Shown piece after piece: positions 12,115-22,740 of a stretch of DNA of 64,000 nucleotides. Source of the DNA: Nectonema munidae (taxonomy: Eukaryota > Nematomorpha > Nectonematoida > Nectonematidae); assembly GCA_030549495.1 (NCBI GenBank), contig JAUIRK010000337.1:124001-188000 (forward strand), given 5' to 3'. A program made the translations under genes and the position numbers. Within the stretch, counting starts at the first letter, position 1, and each line of letters opens with the position of its first letter. The notes beneath the pieces are model-generated. The model was not told the origin of the DNA. It made no database searches and saw only the letters and a list, made by a program, of their open reading frames with translations.

Positions 12115-12528
12115 TTAATAAAACACTATTATTATTATTATTAAAAATATTTTACGAAAAAAATATTTTGTTTTATTAGTAAAATAACTTTTTAAAAAAA
12201 CAAGAGCATTTAAAGTTTCGTTTTTTAAACTCAATCGTTTTGGAAATAAAATTCTTCCGCATTGACAAGAAGTTGGTTGGATGTATAAAAGAGAATTTTT
12301 TAACAATTGCATCGATTCTGATAAATCAAAATTTTTGTTTTGTTTGAACATCTGTAGTTCTTCTATTGTACTAACTTTTTCTTCTTTTTTATCATACATG
12401 AATTCTTTAATTTCTCTATTTAAACTTTGAGTTAGAGATTCTTTTTCAAACTCGAATTTGGCTTTCTTGTATAACAATTCCATGCTCCGAATAATGAGAA
12501 AATTTTTTATCAAAAATATTTTTTGCAC
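12115..12528 (-). pseudogene. hAT transposase C-terminal (dimerisation) fragment
   Basis: The translated minus strand includes PTSCQCGRILFPKRLSLKNE followed by TLNALVFLKSYF. This is the typical hAT C-terminal dimerisation motif (PTSCxSERxFSxA...RLxxxxLxALxFLK) with several core residues changed. The frame's last residues come from the inserted LINE's (ATT)n tail, so the native end lies near 12150. An upstream stretch to about 12590 continues in another frame. BED finger and catalytic domain are absent. Confidence 0.75.
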
Positions 12529-12743
12529 ATTCTAAAATTTCTTCAAAATTTGAATATTCAAAAGTTGATCGTGCATTACACATAATTATTTATTTTTTTT
12601 TAAATATTTATTGAAAATTTAACAGTAATAAAAAATTTTTAAAATTCTTGCGTCTCGATAAAAATTTCTCGAGAATCAGGAAATAAAAAAATTCTAAAAT
12701 TCTCGAGAATCGAGACTCGAGAAATCTCGAGACAGAAGCTCTA

Positions 12744-13015
12744 GTTGATAGGAGTGGAGAATAAAATGGAATGTTAAACATGATCATTGATGGATACGAT
12801 ATTGAAGAGAAAAGAGATGGTAATGTTGTCAGTGAGTGTTTGAGAGCGTTGAGATACTTGAGCAAGTTAGTGGTGTTCTTTTTTACTGTAAAAATTGTAG
12901 GAAACGCCTTATGTAAAAGTTTATAAATACGTTGAGTTTTTTTTGCTAAGTTTTTTTTAGATTCCAACCAAAAATCTTCTGATGTCGAACAAAGTATGTA
13001 GACAATCTTATTCAT
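12744..13015 (-). mobile_element. LINE A2, 5' remainder beyond the hAT insertion
   Basis: The first 8 bp (GTTGATAG, 12744-12751) are the second copy of the target duplication at 9042-9049, so the sequence on either side of 9050-12743 was once continuous. The minus-strand frame here (12608-13015) reads LINE-like sequence from about 12744 to 12890 and then unidentified sequence. The part of that frame below 12744 is hAT terminal sequence read through by chance. The outer limit of the LINE is not visible. Confidence 0.5.
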
Positions 13016-14100
13016 AGATTTTTTATTTTCAATTTATTTAAAATAAATGTTTTCTATTTTATATTTTCATCTCATTTATGCTCCATTTCTATGGTTTTAA
13101 TGTGATGCTTAAATTTTAATAAATTTTTCCTAATTGTTTTACTGTTATTATTATTCCTTTAAACAATTTGATTCTTATTTTAAAATAAAAGTTTTTATAA
13201 TTATAAATCCTTAATTTAGTTGAAGTTGAAAACAATTTTCTAACCCAATAGATCCTATAGATTTGAGAAGTATACTATTTCTTGAATTTAAAGATATTTT
13301 TTAATTAAATTACTTATTTTGGTCTCTTTATCGTATATAATATCGGTTAATTTAAGATACTCTAAAACAAGTATTATATCTTTAAACTATAAGAAATTAT
13401 GTTTGTCCATTTGCGTCTTTGAAAAAATACTTGTAGTAACCCTCATTAATAATTATTCGTAAAATCATAATATAATTTTAGGTTTTAAAGATAAGTTAAA
13501 AACGGATCCTTGATTGGATAATTATAAACTAAAAAATATCCATTTTTAAGCTTAGATTTTTAGTAGCAGACAATTTTTATTTTATGGTGCATTAGTGTGC
13601 ATCGGGTTTGAATAATATTAAAATTTGTTTTATACATTTAATTTCTAGCGTTAACAATTTAGGTCAATTTTATGCTTTGAAAGTTTTCATCGCCATCAAA
13701 CAGATGATATTATTTTATTAATTTAATGAAATAACTTTAGTTGATGCAAAATGGTGCCAAACTAGATTAAATCCCAATTGCGTTCATTTTTCTGTATTTG
13801 AGTAAATAAATAACATTTTAATATTCTCTCATAAATGAACTTCATATTCGTTTCTATAGATATATTTTTAACCCCTTTATGACCCAAACTTTTAAGACTA
13901 ATTATCCGTTTTCTTTTTCAATGAAATTTTTTTATTTAAGGCAGGCGATTTTTATTTCTCGATGCATAGGTTTACACTGATCATCAAATGGTTAAATTAG
14001 TTGCATTTTTTCTAAATAATTTCCAAGTTTCTTCAGAATCGGTTATCTGAATTTCATTTTCGGCAGCTTTGATCACATATTCTATAAGCTTTATTTTAAT
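13016..14100. other. A+T-rich intergenic stretch
   Basis: I find no open frame with protein character, no terminal inverted repeats and no tandem array here. It lies between the LINE/hAT stack and a mariner-type relic. Confidence 0.5.
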
Positions 14101-14960
14101 CTTTCGTCAAAGTATTTCTTTAAATTGACCACCATTCTTGTCTAGGCACTACTAACAATGCAAAACAATTAAATCACAAATATTGCTAAGCCCTTCATTC
14201 GGTATCTGTGTGCATTCTTATTCAATGGCGTTTCTTAATTCTGCGATTGTTTCAGATTTTGTAGTTTAAACGTTGCCTTTTAGTATCCCCATAAAAAAGT
14301 CTTGTGGTTTAAGATCTGGTGAACTTGCATTGTATTCAATAGACTTTCAACTTTATTGGCGAGATTTCATCATGGTATGACCTAACATCGTGATAGTGTC
14401 ATCTTCAAAAATCTTTCTTAGGTTTGACATAACATATTTCTTTAGAAAGCTGAAGTAAATAGGACCATTCACAGTGGTCTAAAAATCGTCCAATTAATCC
14501 TCTTGTTAATACACCGTAGTGGATTCTCAGGTACCAGTAGGTACAACTCTCATGGTTCATTGTGCAATTTGACTTGAATGTGGCTTCATTCCTTTGCACA
14601 ATCTTTGTTTGAAAGTTTATATCATTTGTATATTGTGCTATTAGTAAAGTCTGAATCATCTTTATTAATTACAGATAATAGTATTGGAATTAAACTCTTC
14701 AATTTACAGCATTTTGAACTGCGTTATACAGGCGATTTTGAAACATTAATTTCATGACTCTTGAATACTTTTTCTACATTTGTAACGCTGTCAATGTACT
14801 TGGTTTTCCCGAACGTTTTCCATCAACATTATGAACAGTTCTATTCGCTTCAAACTGATCTCTAATTCAAAATGTTGTAAAAGGTGTTAGTGCATCTGCA
14901 CTTCAAATCTATTTATACACCTTGTTATAATAAATTCCCATTTTTCAAAATGTTGTCTAC
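14100..14960 (-). mobile_element. Tc1/mariner (IS630)-type transposase relic
   Basis: On the minus strand, scattered over three frames, are the pieces of a mariner-like catalytic domain in the right order: NEATFKSNCTMNHESCTYWY near 14580 (first catalytic block, where the usual SDEATF is RNEATF), GPIYFSFLKKYV near 14450, SPDLKPQDFFMGILKGNV near 14320-14270, and TIAELRNAIE...IPNEGL near 14240-14190. I found no terminal repeats. It is a heavily decayed C-terminal half of a DNA transposon. Confidence 0.7.
14405..14659 (-). pseudogene. Mariner-type transposase fragment with first Asp lost
   Basis: This 84-codon open piece covers the block around the first catalytic acidic residue. Family members read SDEATFH.NG.VNRHN..YW, while this one reads RNEATFKSNCTMNHESCTYW, so the catalytic Asp appears as Asn (residue about 25). 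The frame drifts after LIGRFLDH, where the true frame continues on a neighbouring phase. Confidence 0.6.
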
Positions 14961-17025
14961 CTTCCATCATCAATTCCAATGAAAAAATGAATTGATTAAA
15001 TTATTCTGAAAAGAAATTAAATGAAAAAATTTCAAACCAAAGTGTGTACATATTTTTGAAACACCAATCACGCACGCATACCCTCAAACTCAAAGGGGGG
15101 GGGGGTAGTGTAAGAAATTTTTGTCCATTAAACACACCTCGATTATTATCTGATATAACACTTGCACTGTCAGCTCTCAATCTCATCATAACTGTGGATG
15201 ACTGGAGGAATTTTATTCAGTCTAATTACCTTGTTTTTAAGTGTAATCGTATCACTACCTTCTAGCTTAACAAGAGGACAAAATCATTCATACATGATAG
15301 AGTCAATGATCGTGAAGATAAATAATTTGGAGATTTATGGCTTTTCATAAACTTAACTTGCATTTCTCTGAAAGTAGGATTTATATCTATCATGAGTTTG
15401 ATAAATTCTTGCCATTTAACACAGTTCCATGAATTACCAGCTTTATTATGCCAGCGATATGACATTTCAAATTAAAAAAAAATGTATAAAACTTTCAGAA
15501 AATTTTAAATTGTTACTGTTTTTGTGGAAAATAGACTGCCAAACAGGATCTAAAGTTGAATAAATAGAACACGTTATGCCTGACTTTATTTGTTTGATGC
15601 AGAGACAGTAATTACTACTCATCGCATGTAATCGCTTTTGGCCAATTTTTGAAGCCGATGGTCAAAATGCCTTTTCAGATTTAGATGTTCTAGTACTATT
15701 GAGACTTATGCTTATCAAGAGCAGTTTTCATTTTTTTTAGGAATTACTATTATTACTAAGTTAACTTCTTTTTTGAATTTAGACAAATCCTTGATTATTA
15801 AAAATAAGTGATGTTCCAGGCAAATTTATGATTGAAATTCTGACTACATTAAATTCTAATGTAAAAAGTAAGTTTTTAAAAAAATATTTTAATGTTTGTA
15901 TATACAATGTTGAACTCTTTCCTGAAAAATTGCCCACTTGATTTCGATTTTCGCCCAGGAGTGGGCGATTCCCTTTGGGCTGAGAAAGCCTTTAAATGAT
16001 ATTGGATAATTGCATGATAATGAAATATTTTGTAGAGAAAATAATACAAAAAGTGCAAGATATACTCTATAAAAATTTAACCCATTTATCGATGCTAACT
16101 AGATGAATCTTAGAATTAAGGTATATATCTTGCTTTTTTTTGAAAAATAAGATTAGATAGGTTTAGATCTTTCTAGTAATCTTTGCGATTGAAATGTCGT
16201 TTTCGATTTCTATACTGAGATTATTTGGCAAGGATCGAGATGTTTATGCGCATGTCCCTTGTAGATGACATGATAACATTTTTCTCTCATTTTAGCTGCA
16301 GACTGCTCAAATTACGTAGACTTCATTGCAGACTATAGCTGAAGATGATGAGCTATTTTTCATATGATAAGTAAAGTGTGGACTTTTTTTCGCAGTTATG
16401 GCAAAATTTTGTTTTCAAATTAAGATCTCATGCGCATGATTTTTGATTTGGATTGTGTACTAATCCTTCTGTGATCAACAGAACATTTCGATTTAAAAGT
16501 TTTAAGAATATATTGCAATGTAGAATTATTTTTTTATTTTATCAATAAAACTTCCAAAAGTAGCTGAAAATCATGAGATTGAAGGGAAGTAGGAAATATC
16601 AAAATAATAAATTTTTGAATTTTTTCCTTTTTTTTAATAAATTTTTTTGTCATTTATTGGAAATATGAACTAAAATATCACATCCATTAAAATACAAAAA
16701 AAATCTCGCAAAATAAGTCACACTATAAATAAATTGGTTTCTGGATTTTTTGTATTATTAAATCTTCATTTGTTTCATTTCTCTTCTAATGTAATGACAC
16801 GAATAACATTTCCTCTCAAGATATTTAGATGTCCATATCTCGGAAAAATATTCTAGAAATTTACATAAAATCTTTGTTTCATTGTGATATTGCGAATTTT
16901 TTGGCTTTATTTTTCATTTAACCTTATTAGGTATAGGTATTTTGAAAAATGAGATATCCCATGGAAAAAATGTAAGAAATTTCGCTTCACAGAATATGTA
17001 ATTGTTTTCAAATTTATTTATTTTA
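14961..17025. other. Region upstream of the PNISR gene
   Basis: A+T-rich sequence with a ten-base G run at about 15097-15106 and no convincing coding frame. Promoter, first exon(s) and 5'-leader intron of the PNISR gene should lie here if the acceptor at 17026 is real, but I cannot identify a TATA box or a first exon with confidence. Confidence 0.4.
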
Positions 17026-17026
17026 G
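17012..17026 (+). promoter_or_regulatory. Probable splice acceptor in PNISR 5' leader
   Basis: A pyrimidine/T-rich run ending TTTATTTATTTTAG precedes CATG at 17026/17027, 25 bp before the start codon. It fits a 3' splice site for an intron in the 5' UTR. The coding region itself needs no intron. Confidence 0.5.
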
Positions 17027-17051
17027 CATGTAGCCATTTTTGTCGTAAAGG

Positions 17052-18917
17052 ATGGAAAACTTTTCTTATGACTGGAATCTTTCTAACACTAATCCCACTC
17101 CCACGTATAATTATTACCAACCTGAGACTCAGTGGCCCACTTGCTACAATCAACTCAACAATTACCAATGGCAACAACAGTTCATACCAAATAGCGCGCA
17201 AAATTTTCTACCAAGCCAAGCATATCTTCCGCAACATCAGCCCCCCGCTAATCTAATCCACTTTCACTTCCCGCCTCCCCCGCCTCCTCCCTTTTCTGCA
17301 CTAAACGAAGCACCCAGCGAGAAAGCGTGCTTTCAGAATTTCCCACCTTCTAATAATGTTGCTCCGTTATCACAGAGCGTATCCTACTCAAATAGCAACA
17401 ACCATCCTGATTTTTCCTATTTCCTTGCAGCCAATGTGCCACTTCTTCACACGTCTCAAGCCAACCTTCCCGATTTGACTCAACCTACTCACGCATTCGT
17501 AGAAAATGAATACTGCCATTCCTCTACTACTGAAAGCATTGCTACCCCTCACTCAAACTTCCCTTTCTACAATTCAACGGCATCTTCTGCACCAAATATT
17601 GATGCTTCTAATTTCTTCCAATCCTACACCTCCTCTTCTATGTTACCTTTGCCTACACATTTGCCACATCCTTTCATTCAACAACCAGAAAATCAACCGT
17701 ATAGAAATGCTTCCTCTATCACATCATCCTCATGCTCGGAAATTTATGACAATTCCTCTACATCTTGGAAGCCCTTTTCCCATTTTTCTCCAAATTATGC
17801 CAATTCTGAACTTAATTTTAGCCGATTTAGTGAAAATGAACAACTTTCTGCAGAAGAATTTCATGCAGTCAATGCATCTGAGCAATATAATGAAAATGTA
17901 AACAGTGCACAAATCTCAAAAAAAGTTTTGCCAGCTTGGATAAGGGAAGGACTAGAGAAAATGGAAAAGACGAAGAAAATGGAAAAGTTGAAACATGAAA
18001 GTGGTGACCTAACTGAATTGAATCACGATGTTCAAGATCCCACGCTTGATGAGACGAGCCAGTGCAACGATGATGAAGATAGTAAGAGAATCAGTTCTCT
18101 CCTATCCTTGATATCCAAGCCAAGCGAAGTTGATGTCAATAGCTACCACAAAGAGGTTGAAAAAGAGGAAGTTGGCTTGAGAGAAAGTCAGGAAGCTGTC
18201 ATGCTCGATTTAATTAAGAAAGTAATGACGCAACTTCTGCTGGAATGCACTGAGATGCTTATTTTGGAGACTGCGAGAATTGTTGTGGAAGAAAAAAAGT
18301 CAGAAAGCAACAACAATATCCCTAGTACTGCAAAAGTGAGTGTTGCGAGTGCCAGCATTGCTCAAACAAACGCCTTTCTATCTCTTTCACAATACGCAGA
18401 AAGCAGTGACAGCGACGACGAGCAACATAAAGAAGTGGATTCAGCAGATTCCGTTAAAAAATCTGAAAAAGTTTCAAACGCTAAAGCTAATGACGACGAC
18501 ATTCAAAGGAAGGGAGAAGGCGATAAAAAGTCGTTGCATTCTAAGAAGGTGGTATCAAGACGTAGTTCTTCTCGTGACAAAAACGTCGCTTCGGAAAAAC
18601 CTACTAAAATGTGCGAAGGAAAGGATACGAAAGAAGGCGAGGATAAGCGCCCCAAACAGAATGCGGTTAAATGTGAAAAAGTGGCGAAAAAAAATGTTTC
18701 TTCGAAGCCGGTGAGTGGTGAGAGGCGTTTGAATGATCGCTCTAGTAACGAAGCTCAGAACAAAAGGATGAAACGTCGTTCTTCCTCTCCCTACACTTCC
18801 TCTTCGCACGAACATCATCCTCACAAAAGTAGTGCAAGCACAAATCAAAATTCCCACACTCGACACTCCAGCAAAAGTGACCGTTACAGTGAACGCAAAA
18901 GTAAGCGACATCGCTAA
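17052..18917 (+). CDS. PNISR: PNISR-like nuclear SR-related protein
   Basis: This is a 621-residue, single-exon coding region. The N-terminal half is rich in Asn, Gln, Pro and Ser, with a QWP...NYQWQQQF opening and a PPPPPPP run near residue 73. LPAWIREGLEKME at residues 293-305 is the signature of PNISR (SRrp130), the human nuclear-speckle Ser/Arg-rich protein. The helical segment LIKKVMTQLLLECTEMLILE (from about 386) and the acidic SDSDDE block near 455 also match the order in human PNISR. The C terminus (from about 480) is Lys/Ser/Arg/His rich and basic, as expected for an RS-like tail, though RS dipeptides are few and it is shorter than the 805-residue human protein. The start has A at -3 and G at +4. 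A role in pre-mRNA splicing is inferred from the family. It is the only intact host gene here. Confidence 0.85.
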   Translation: MENFSYDWNLSNTNPTPTYNYYQPETQWPTCYNQLNNYQWQQQFIPNSAQNFLPSQAYLPQHQPPANLIHFHFPPPPPPPFSALNEAPSEKACFQNFPPSNNVAPLSQSVSYSNSNNHPDFSYFLAANVPLLHTSQANLPDLTQPTHAFVENEYCHSSTTESIATPHSNFPFYNSTASSAPNIDASNFFQSYTSSSMLPLPTHLPHPFIQQPENQPYRNASSITSSSCSEIYDNSSTSWKPFSHFSPNYANSELNFSRFSENEQLSAEEFHAVNASEQYNENVNSAQISKKVLPAWIREGLEKMEKTKKMEKLKHESGDLTELNHDVQDPTLDETSQCNDDEDSKRISSLLSLISKPSEVDVNSYHKEVEKEEVGLRESQEAVMLDLIKKVMTQLLLECTEMLILETARIVVEEKKSESNNNIPSTAKVSVASASIAQTNAFLSLSQYAESSDSDDEQHKEVDSADSVKKSEKVSNAKANDDDIQRKGEGDKKSLHSKKVVSRRSSSRDKNVASEKPTKMCEGKDTKEGEDKRPKQNAVKCEKVAKKNVSSKPVSGERRLNDRSSNEAQNKRMKRRSSSPYTSSSHEHHPHKSSASTNQNSHTRHSSKSDRYSERKSKRHR

Positions 18918-19060
18918 AGCCATGCCGCATTCACCATCATACTTGTCTATTTTTATACTACCATTATTATGATGATGATGATGATGATAATATTAATAGT
19001 TTAGACGCTTTCAATGGCCTTGTGTAAATGTTTGTTAAACATAATAAATTTATTTATATC
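18918..19060 (+). other. PNISR 3' UTR and polyadenylation signal
   Basis: The 3' UTR carries a short GAT microsatellite (about 18969-18988) and an AATAAA hexamer at 19043-19048, about 125 bp after the stop. The poly(A) site should lie 10-30 bp further on. Confidence 0.65.
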
Positions 19061-19339
19061 CGTTTCCCTTCACTTAGTTTTTTATGCCTCGCATCACTCT
19101 CTGGTTTAGTAAAGACGTTTCGTCTAAAAAAATTCTGTAATGAAATGGTAAAAATCGATTTCTATATTCATTAAATGATAACATCTCGATGTGCTATACT
19201 TAGGAGGAACAAAATTTAACTTTAAATCCTTCAAAGATTGAATCAAAATTTTTTTACATTTTCCCAATTAATTATTAACAATATTGTTGTGAATTCCTTT
19301 TTTAAAAGGTGTGATCTTTAGACAAAAGCTTTTTAAATT

Positions 19340-19568
19340 ATTTTAATAGTCGTAATAAAAGAGTGAACTATAGGCCAATAAGTATTCTTAGCACTCTTTC
19401 CAAACTTTTTGAAAAAATACTATATAATCAAATTGCATTTTATCTTCATGAAAAACAACTTCTTTATAAGCATCAATTTGGTTTTAGATATCAATACTCC
19501 ATAACCCATTTACACTCATTTTTGATCAAAGAAGTTACTATACACTATTAGAAAAGAAAGAAGACGTG
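19340..19568 (+). mobile_element. CR1/Jockey-type LINE, copy C, 5' part
   Basis: This is a 5'-truncated LINE beginning inside RT. The frame at 19363-19551 reads NYRPISILSTLSKLFEKILY and HKHQFGFR-type sequence, the RT fingers region. The frame then changes, and a neighbouring phase leads up to the TTAA (19569-19572) where a piggyBac-type element has inserted. The rest resumes at 23118. Confidence 0.8.
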
Positions 19569-19689
19569 TTAACCCTATTAGTGCTGGGCAAAATTTGTCC
19601 GCTCAAGTGATGGGGGGGGGGGGGCGTAAAATGCCCCCCTATTTTTCTCAGATATTAATAAGTTTTTATAAATATTTTGAATGTTCATA

Positions 19690-20680
19690 TATATTTCAAC
19701 TATGCTGAATTCTAATGTCCATTTTTTATCAAAATCAATCAAACCTGTCAAAAAATTGATTTATCTTTGACAGCTCATCTCAAAAAGGAATTTTTTATTT
19801 AAATAATTATATAAAGTTTTTTTATACATGTATACCCATTTTCAAATATGCTGAATTCAGTGGTGATATTCATTTTTTTATGAAAATCAATCAAACCTGT
19901 CAAAAAATTGTTCTAAATGTAACAGCCCATCTCAAAAATAAACTTTTTATCTAAATAATTATATAATTTTTTTTAAATATCTATTTTCAAGCATGCTGAA
20001 TTCAGTGGTGATATTTATTTTTTTTTATAAAAATCATTCAAACCTGTCAAAAAAGTTATTTTCATATGACAGCTCATCTCAAAATAGAAACTTTTTATCT
20101 AAATAATTATATAATGTTTTTTACACATCCATTTTCAAGCATGCTGAATTCAGCGGTGATATTCATTTTTTTTTTATAAAAAACAATTAAAGTTATCAAA
20201 GCATTGATTTATATATGACAGTCATCTTAAAAAAAACTTTTTATTTAAGTAATAATATAAAGTTTTTCACACATATATACCCATTTTTAAGCATGCGTAA
20301 TTCAGTGGTGATATTCATTTTTTTATGAAAATTAATCAAAACTTTCAAAAAATTGATTTATCCCAAAAAGAAAGGATCAGTCACGGTTTTTTGAATGAGA
20401 GAATTACGTTTAATAGAAAGTATAGGGAGATGATGAAGTTTTCCGTGTATGGCATTTTACACACATATACGTATTTTCAAGTAGGGTGTGTTTACTGGTT
20501 ATATTCCTTTTTTTTATTATAAAAAATTAGTCAAACCTGACAAAATAATTTAAATATGACAGCCCATGTCAAAATTAAAATTTTTATTCTTATAAAAAGT
20601 TTTTTATACATTTCAAGTATGTAGAATTTAATAGTGATGTCATTTTTTATGAAATCAATAAAACCTGTCAAAAAAATCGA
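19690..20680 (-). repeat. Tandem array of ~148-bp units in copy 2
   Basis: The landmark CTGAATTCAGTGGTGATATT recurs (with variation) near 19702, 19851, 19996, 20144, 20297, 20485 and 20621. Units also contain an A+T block and CTGTCAAAAAATTGATTTAT followed by GACAGCTCATCTC. Copy 1 keeps only one equivalent unit at about 2850-3010. Confidence 0.8.
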
Positions 20681-21729
20681 TAATTCACTCAAAATATTTC
20701 ATTCTACAGTAACTTATGTAACTCGATAGGACCTCCATCTTTTTGGTTACAAATTTGTTATCGACTTGTAGTCTCTACGTCATATTATAATTTACAGTAT
20801 GTAATTTTGCTATTCATTCCATGATGATCCTTTCTTGGTAGTTCTTTTTTCATTAGAAATTTATATTCTTCAATGTGTGTTCGAAATTTTTTTTATAATG
20901 ATAAAATTACTTTTTTCCTCTCTCAAAGCATTCTGATTAAAGAATCTTCTTGATGATCTTAGACTTTTTAATCAGTATCGTGTATTTTATTATCAGGCCT
21001 GAATATTTGTCAACCAATCTCATTTCAAAGGTTTTTTTCTGATGAATCATTCGTGATGTTCATTGTTCAATTACAAAAAGTTGTCCACCTTCTTCATCTA
21101 AAAAATTATCTATTTAACACAAAAGGAAAAAGATGGACAAATTGAATTTAAATTAAAAATATTTTGATAGTGACTAAATTCTCACATATTGGCATCTGTG
21201 ACATTTTTGATAAATCTGACCTATTCTAAATTTTCAGATTTCCTACCCATCTTAGCTAAATGTTAATTGTAATCCTAGATGATAAGTTATAGATTTAAAT
21301 ATTTTTCATTTGTAAAAGAGGAACTTCTTTTTCACAGTCAAAATCTTTTTTTAAGCATCTAATATTATATAATTAAACCACTTCCTAGTTCATTAGAACA
21401 TGGTAGATCTTCCATTTAGTCAAGATACATATTTTTTTATTTCTTTTATCACATGTTCTCTTTTCAATTAGTTTTCAACTTTTTTCCTTCTCTCATACTA
21501 ATCTTCAAAAGATTTTATAATACGCTTTGTTTTTTAGAATATTATTATAAAAATTATGTTTTAATAAATATTTCATACTCAAGATGATTGTAGAAAGTAT
21601 TATAAGCCAAAATATACAAAAAAAAGTATATTTTCACTATATATCTAATATGCAGCCATTTTTTGAAATTTTTTTACAGAACTGATTTTCAGGCATACAT
21701 TATTAATTCAATTGCCACTTCGAGATATT

Positions 21730-22740
21730 TTTTAGCCGTATTATCCAAAATCCAGTACAGAAATAAAATAAGCATAGTCGATTTGGTATAAAACAGATAT
21801 TTTATTTTTTTGAAAATATTTTTGAAGACAGTATCTAGAAGTAAATCGCAAATCTAATTGAAGCTTTCAGATATTTTAAAACCCAAAATGCCAAAACTGA
21901 GTCCAAAAATGAAACCAGCATCTTCCATTTGGCATAAAAACAGATATTTTATTTAAATTTCAAAAATATTTCTGTTGACATTAGACGTAAATCGAAGATT
22001 TGATTGATACTTTCAGACATTTAAAACCTCTAAATGCAAAAAATGATTTCAGAAATAAAAATTATCATGGTCGAAGTGGTATAAAAACATATATTTCATG
22101 TAAAATTAGAGAGAATATTTTGGGATATAGTTTTACGACATAAACCGCAAATTTGATTGACACTAGCAGTAAAACCTCTAAATGCGAAAACTGTGTTCAG
22201 AAATGAAATCATCATGATCTATTTGCTATAAAAACATATATTTCACGTAAAATTTGAATCAATATTTTTGAAAACAAATTTTAGAATTAAACGCAAATTT
22301 AATGGATACTTATAGGTATTTTCAAATTCAAACTGCAAAAAATGAGTCCATAAATAAAATTAGCATGGTTGATTTGGTATAAAAACATATATTTAATTGT
22401 AAAATTTGAATGAATGTTTTTGGAGACAATTTTTAGAAGTAAACCGCAAATTTGATTAACACTTATAGGTATTTTCACATCCTAAACGTAAAAAATGAGT
22501 ACTGAAATGAAACCAGCGTGGCCGATTTAGTATAACACATATATTTTATGTAAAATGTGAAGGAATGTTTTTTGAGACAATTTTCAGAAGTAAACTGCAA
22601 ATTTGATTAACACTTATATGTATTTTCAAATCCTAAATGTAAAAAATGAGTCCAGAAATGAAAACAGCATGACCGATTTAGTATAAAAACATATATTTTA
22701 TGTAAAATTTAAAGGTATATTTTATTAGATATATTTTTGA
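21730..22740 (-). repeat. Tandem array of ~150-bp units in copy 2
   Basis: This is the counterpart of the array at 430-1800, with the reverse-complement landmark near 21790, 21940, 22088, 22234, 22385, 22541 and 22690, so about seven units. The units furthest from the element end are the most diverged in both copies. Confidence 0.8.

Larger units (their letters stand above)
9148..12140 (+). mobile_element. CR1/Jockey-type LINE, copy B
   Basis: The copy runs from the start of the endonuclease domain to a 3' UTR ending in (ATT)n at 12127-12140. A probable target duplication flanks it: TTAAAAAATATT at 9136-9147 and TTAAAAATATT at 12141-12151. It is 5'-truncated at the first endonuclease motif and lies inside the hAT at 9050-12743. 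Domain order is APE endonuclease then RT, with no RNase H. There are about four to five disruptions, including an in-frame stop near 10763 and a frame change near 11200. Confidence 0.85.
9050..12743 (-). mobile_element. hAT element carrying an inserted LINE
   Basis: The termini are inverted, TAGAGATTCTG at 9050 and its partner AGAAGCTCTA ending at 12743. They are flanked by a perfect 8-bp target duplication GTTGATAG (9042-9049, 12744-12751), the size made by hAT transposases. Both sub-terminal regions are crowded with the palindrome TCTCGAGA. With the LINE (9148-12140) removed the element is only about 700 bp and keeps just the C-terminal end of a transposase, so it was already internally deleted and non-autonomous. 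Confidence 0.85.

Noticed and set aside
18555-18930. Antisense open frames opposite the PNISR 3' half
   Set aside because: They are shadows of the basic, Ser-rich PNISR coding sequence, with no start context or domain.
430-22740. CRISPR-like arrays
   Set aside because: Units of about 150 bp are repeated throughout with no unique spacers, in eukaryotic DNA and inside transposons.
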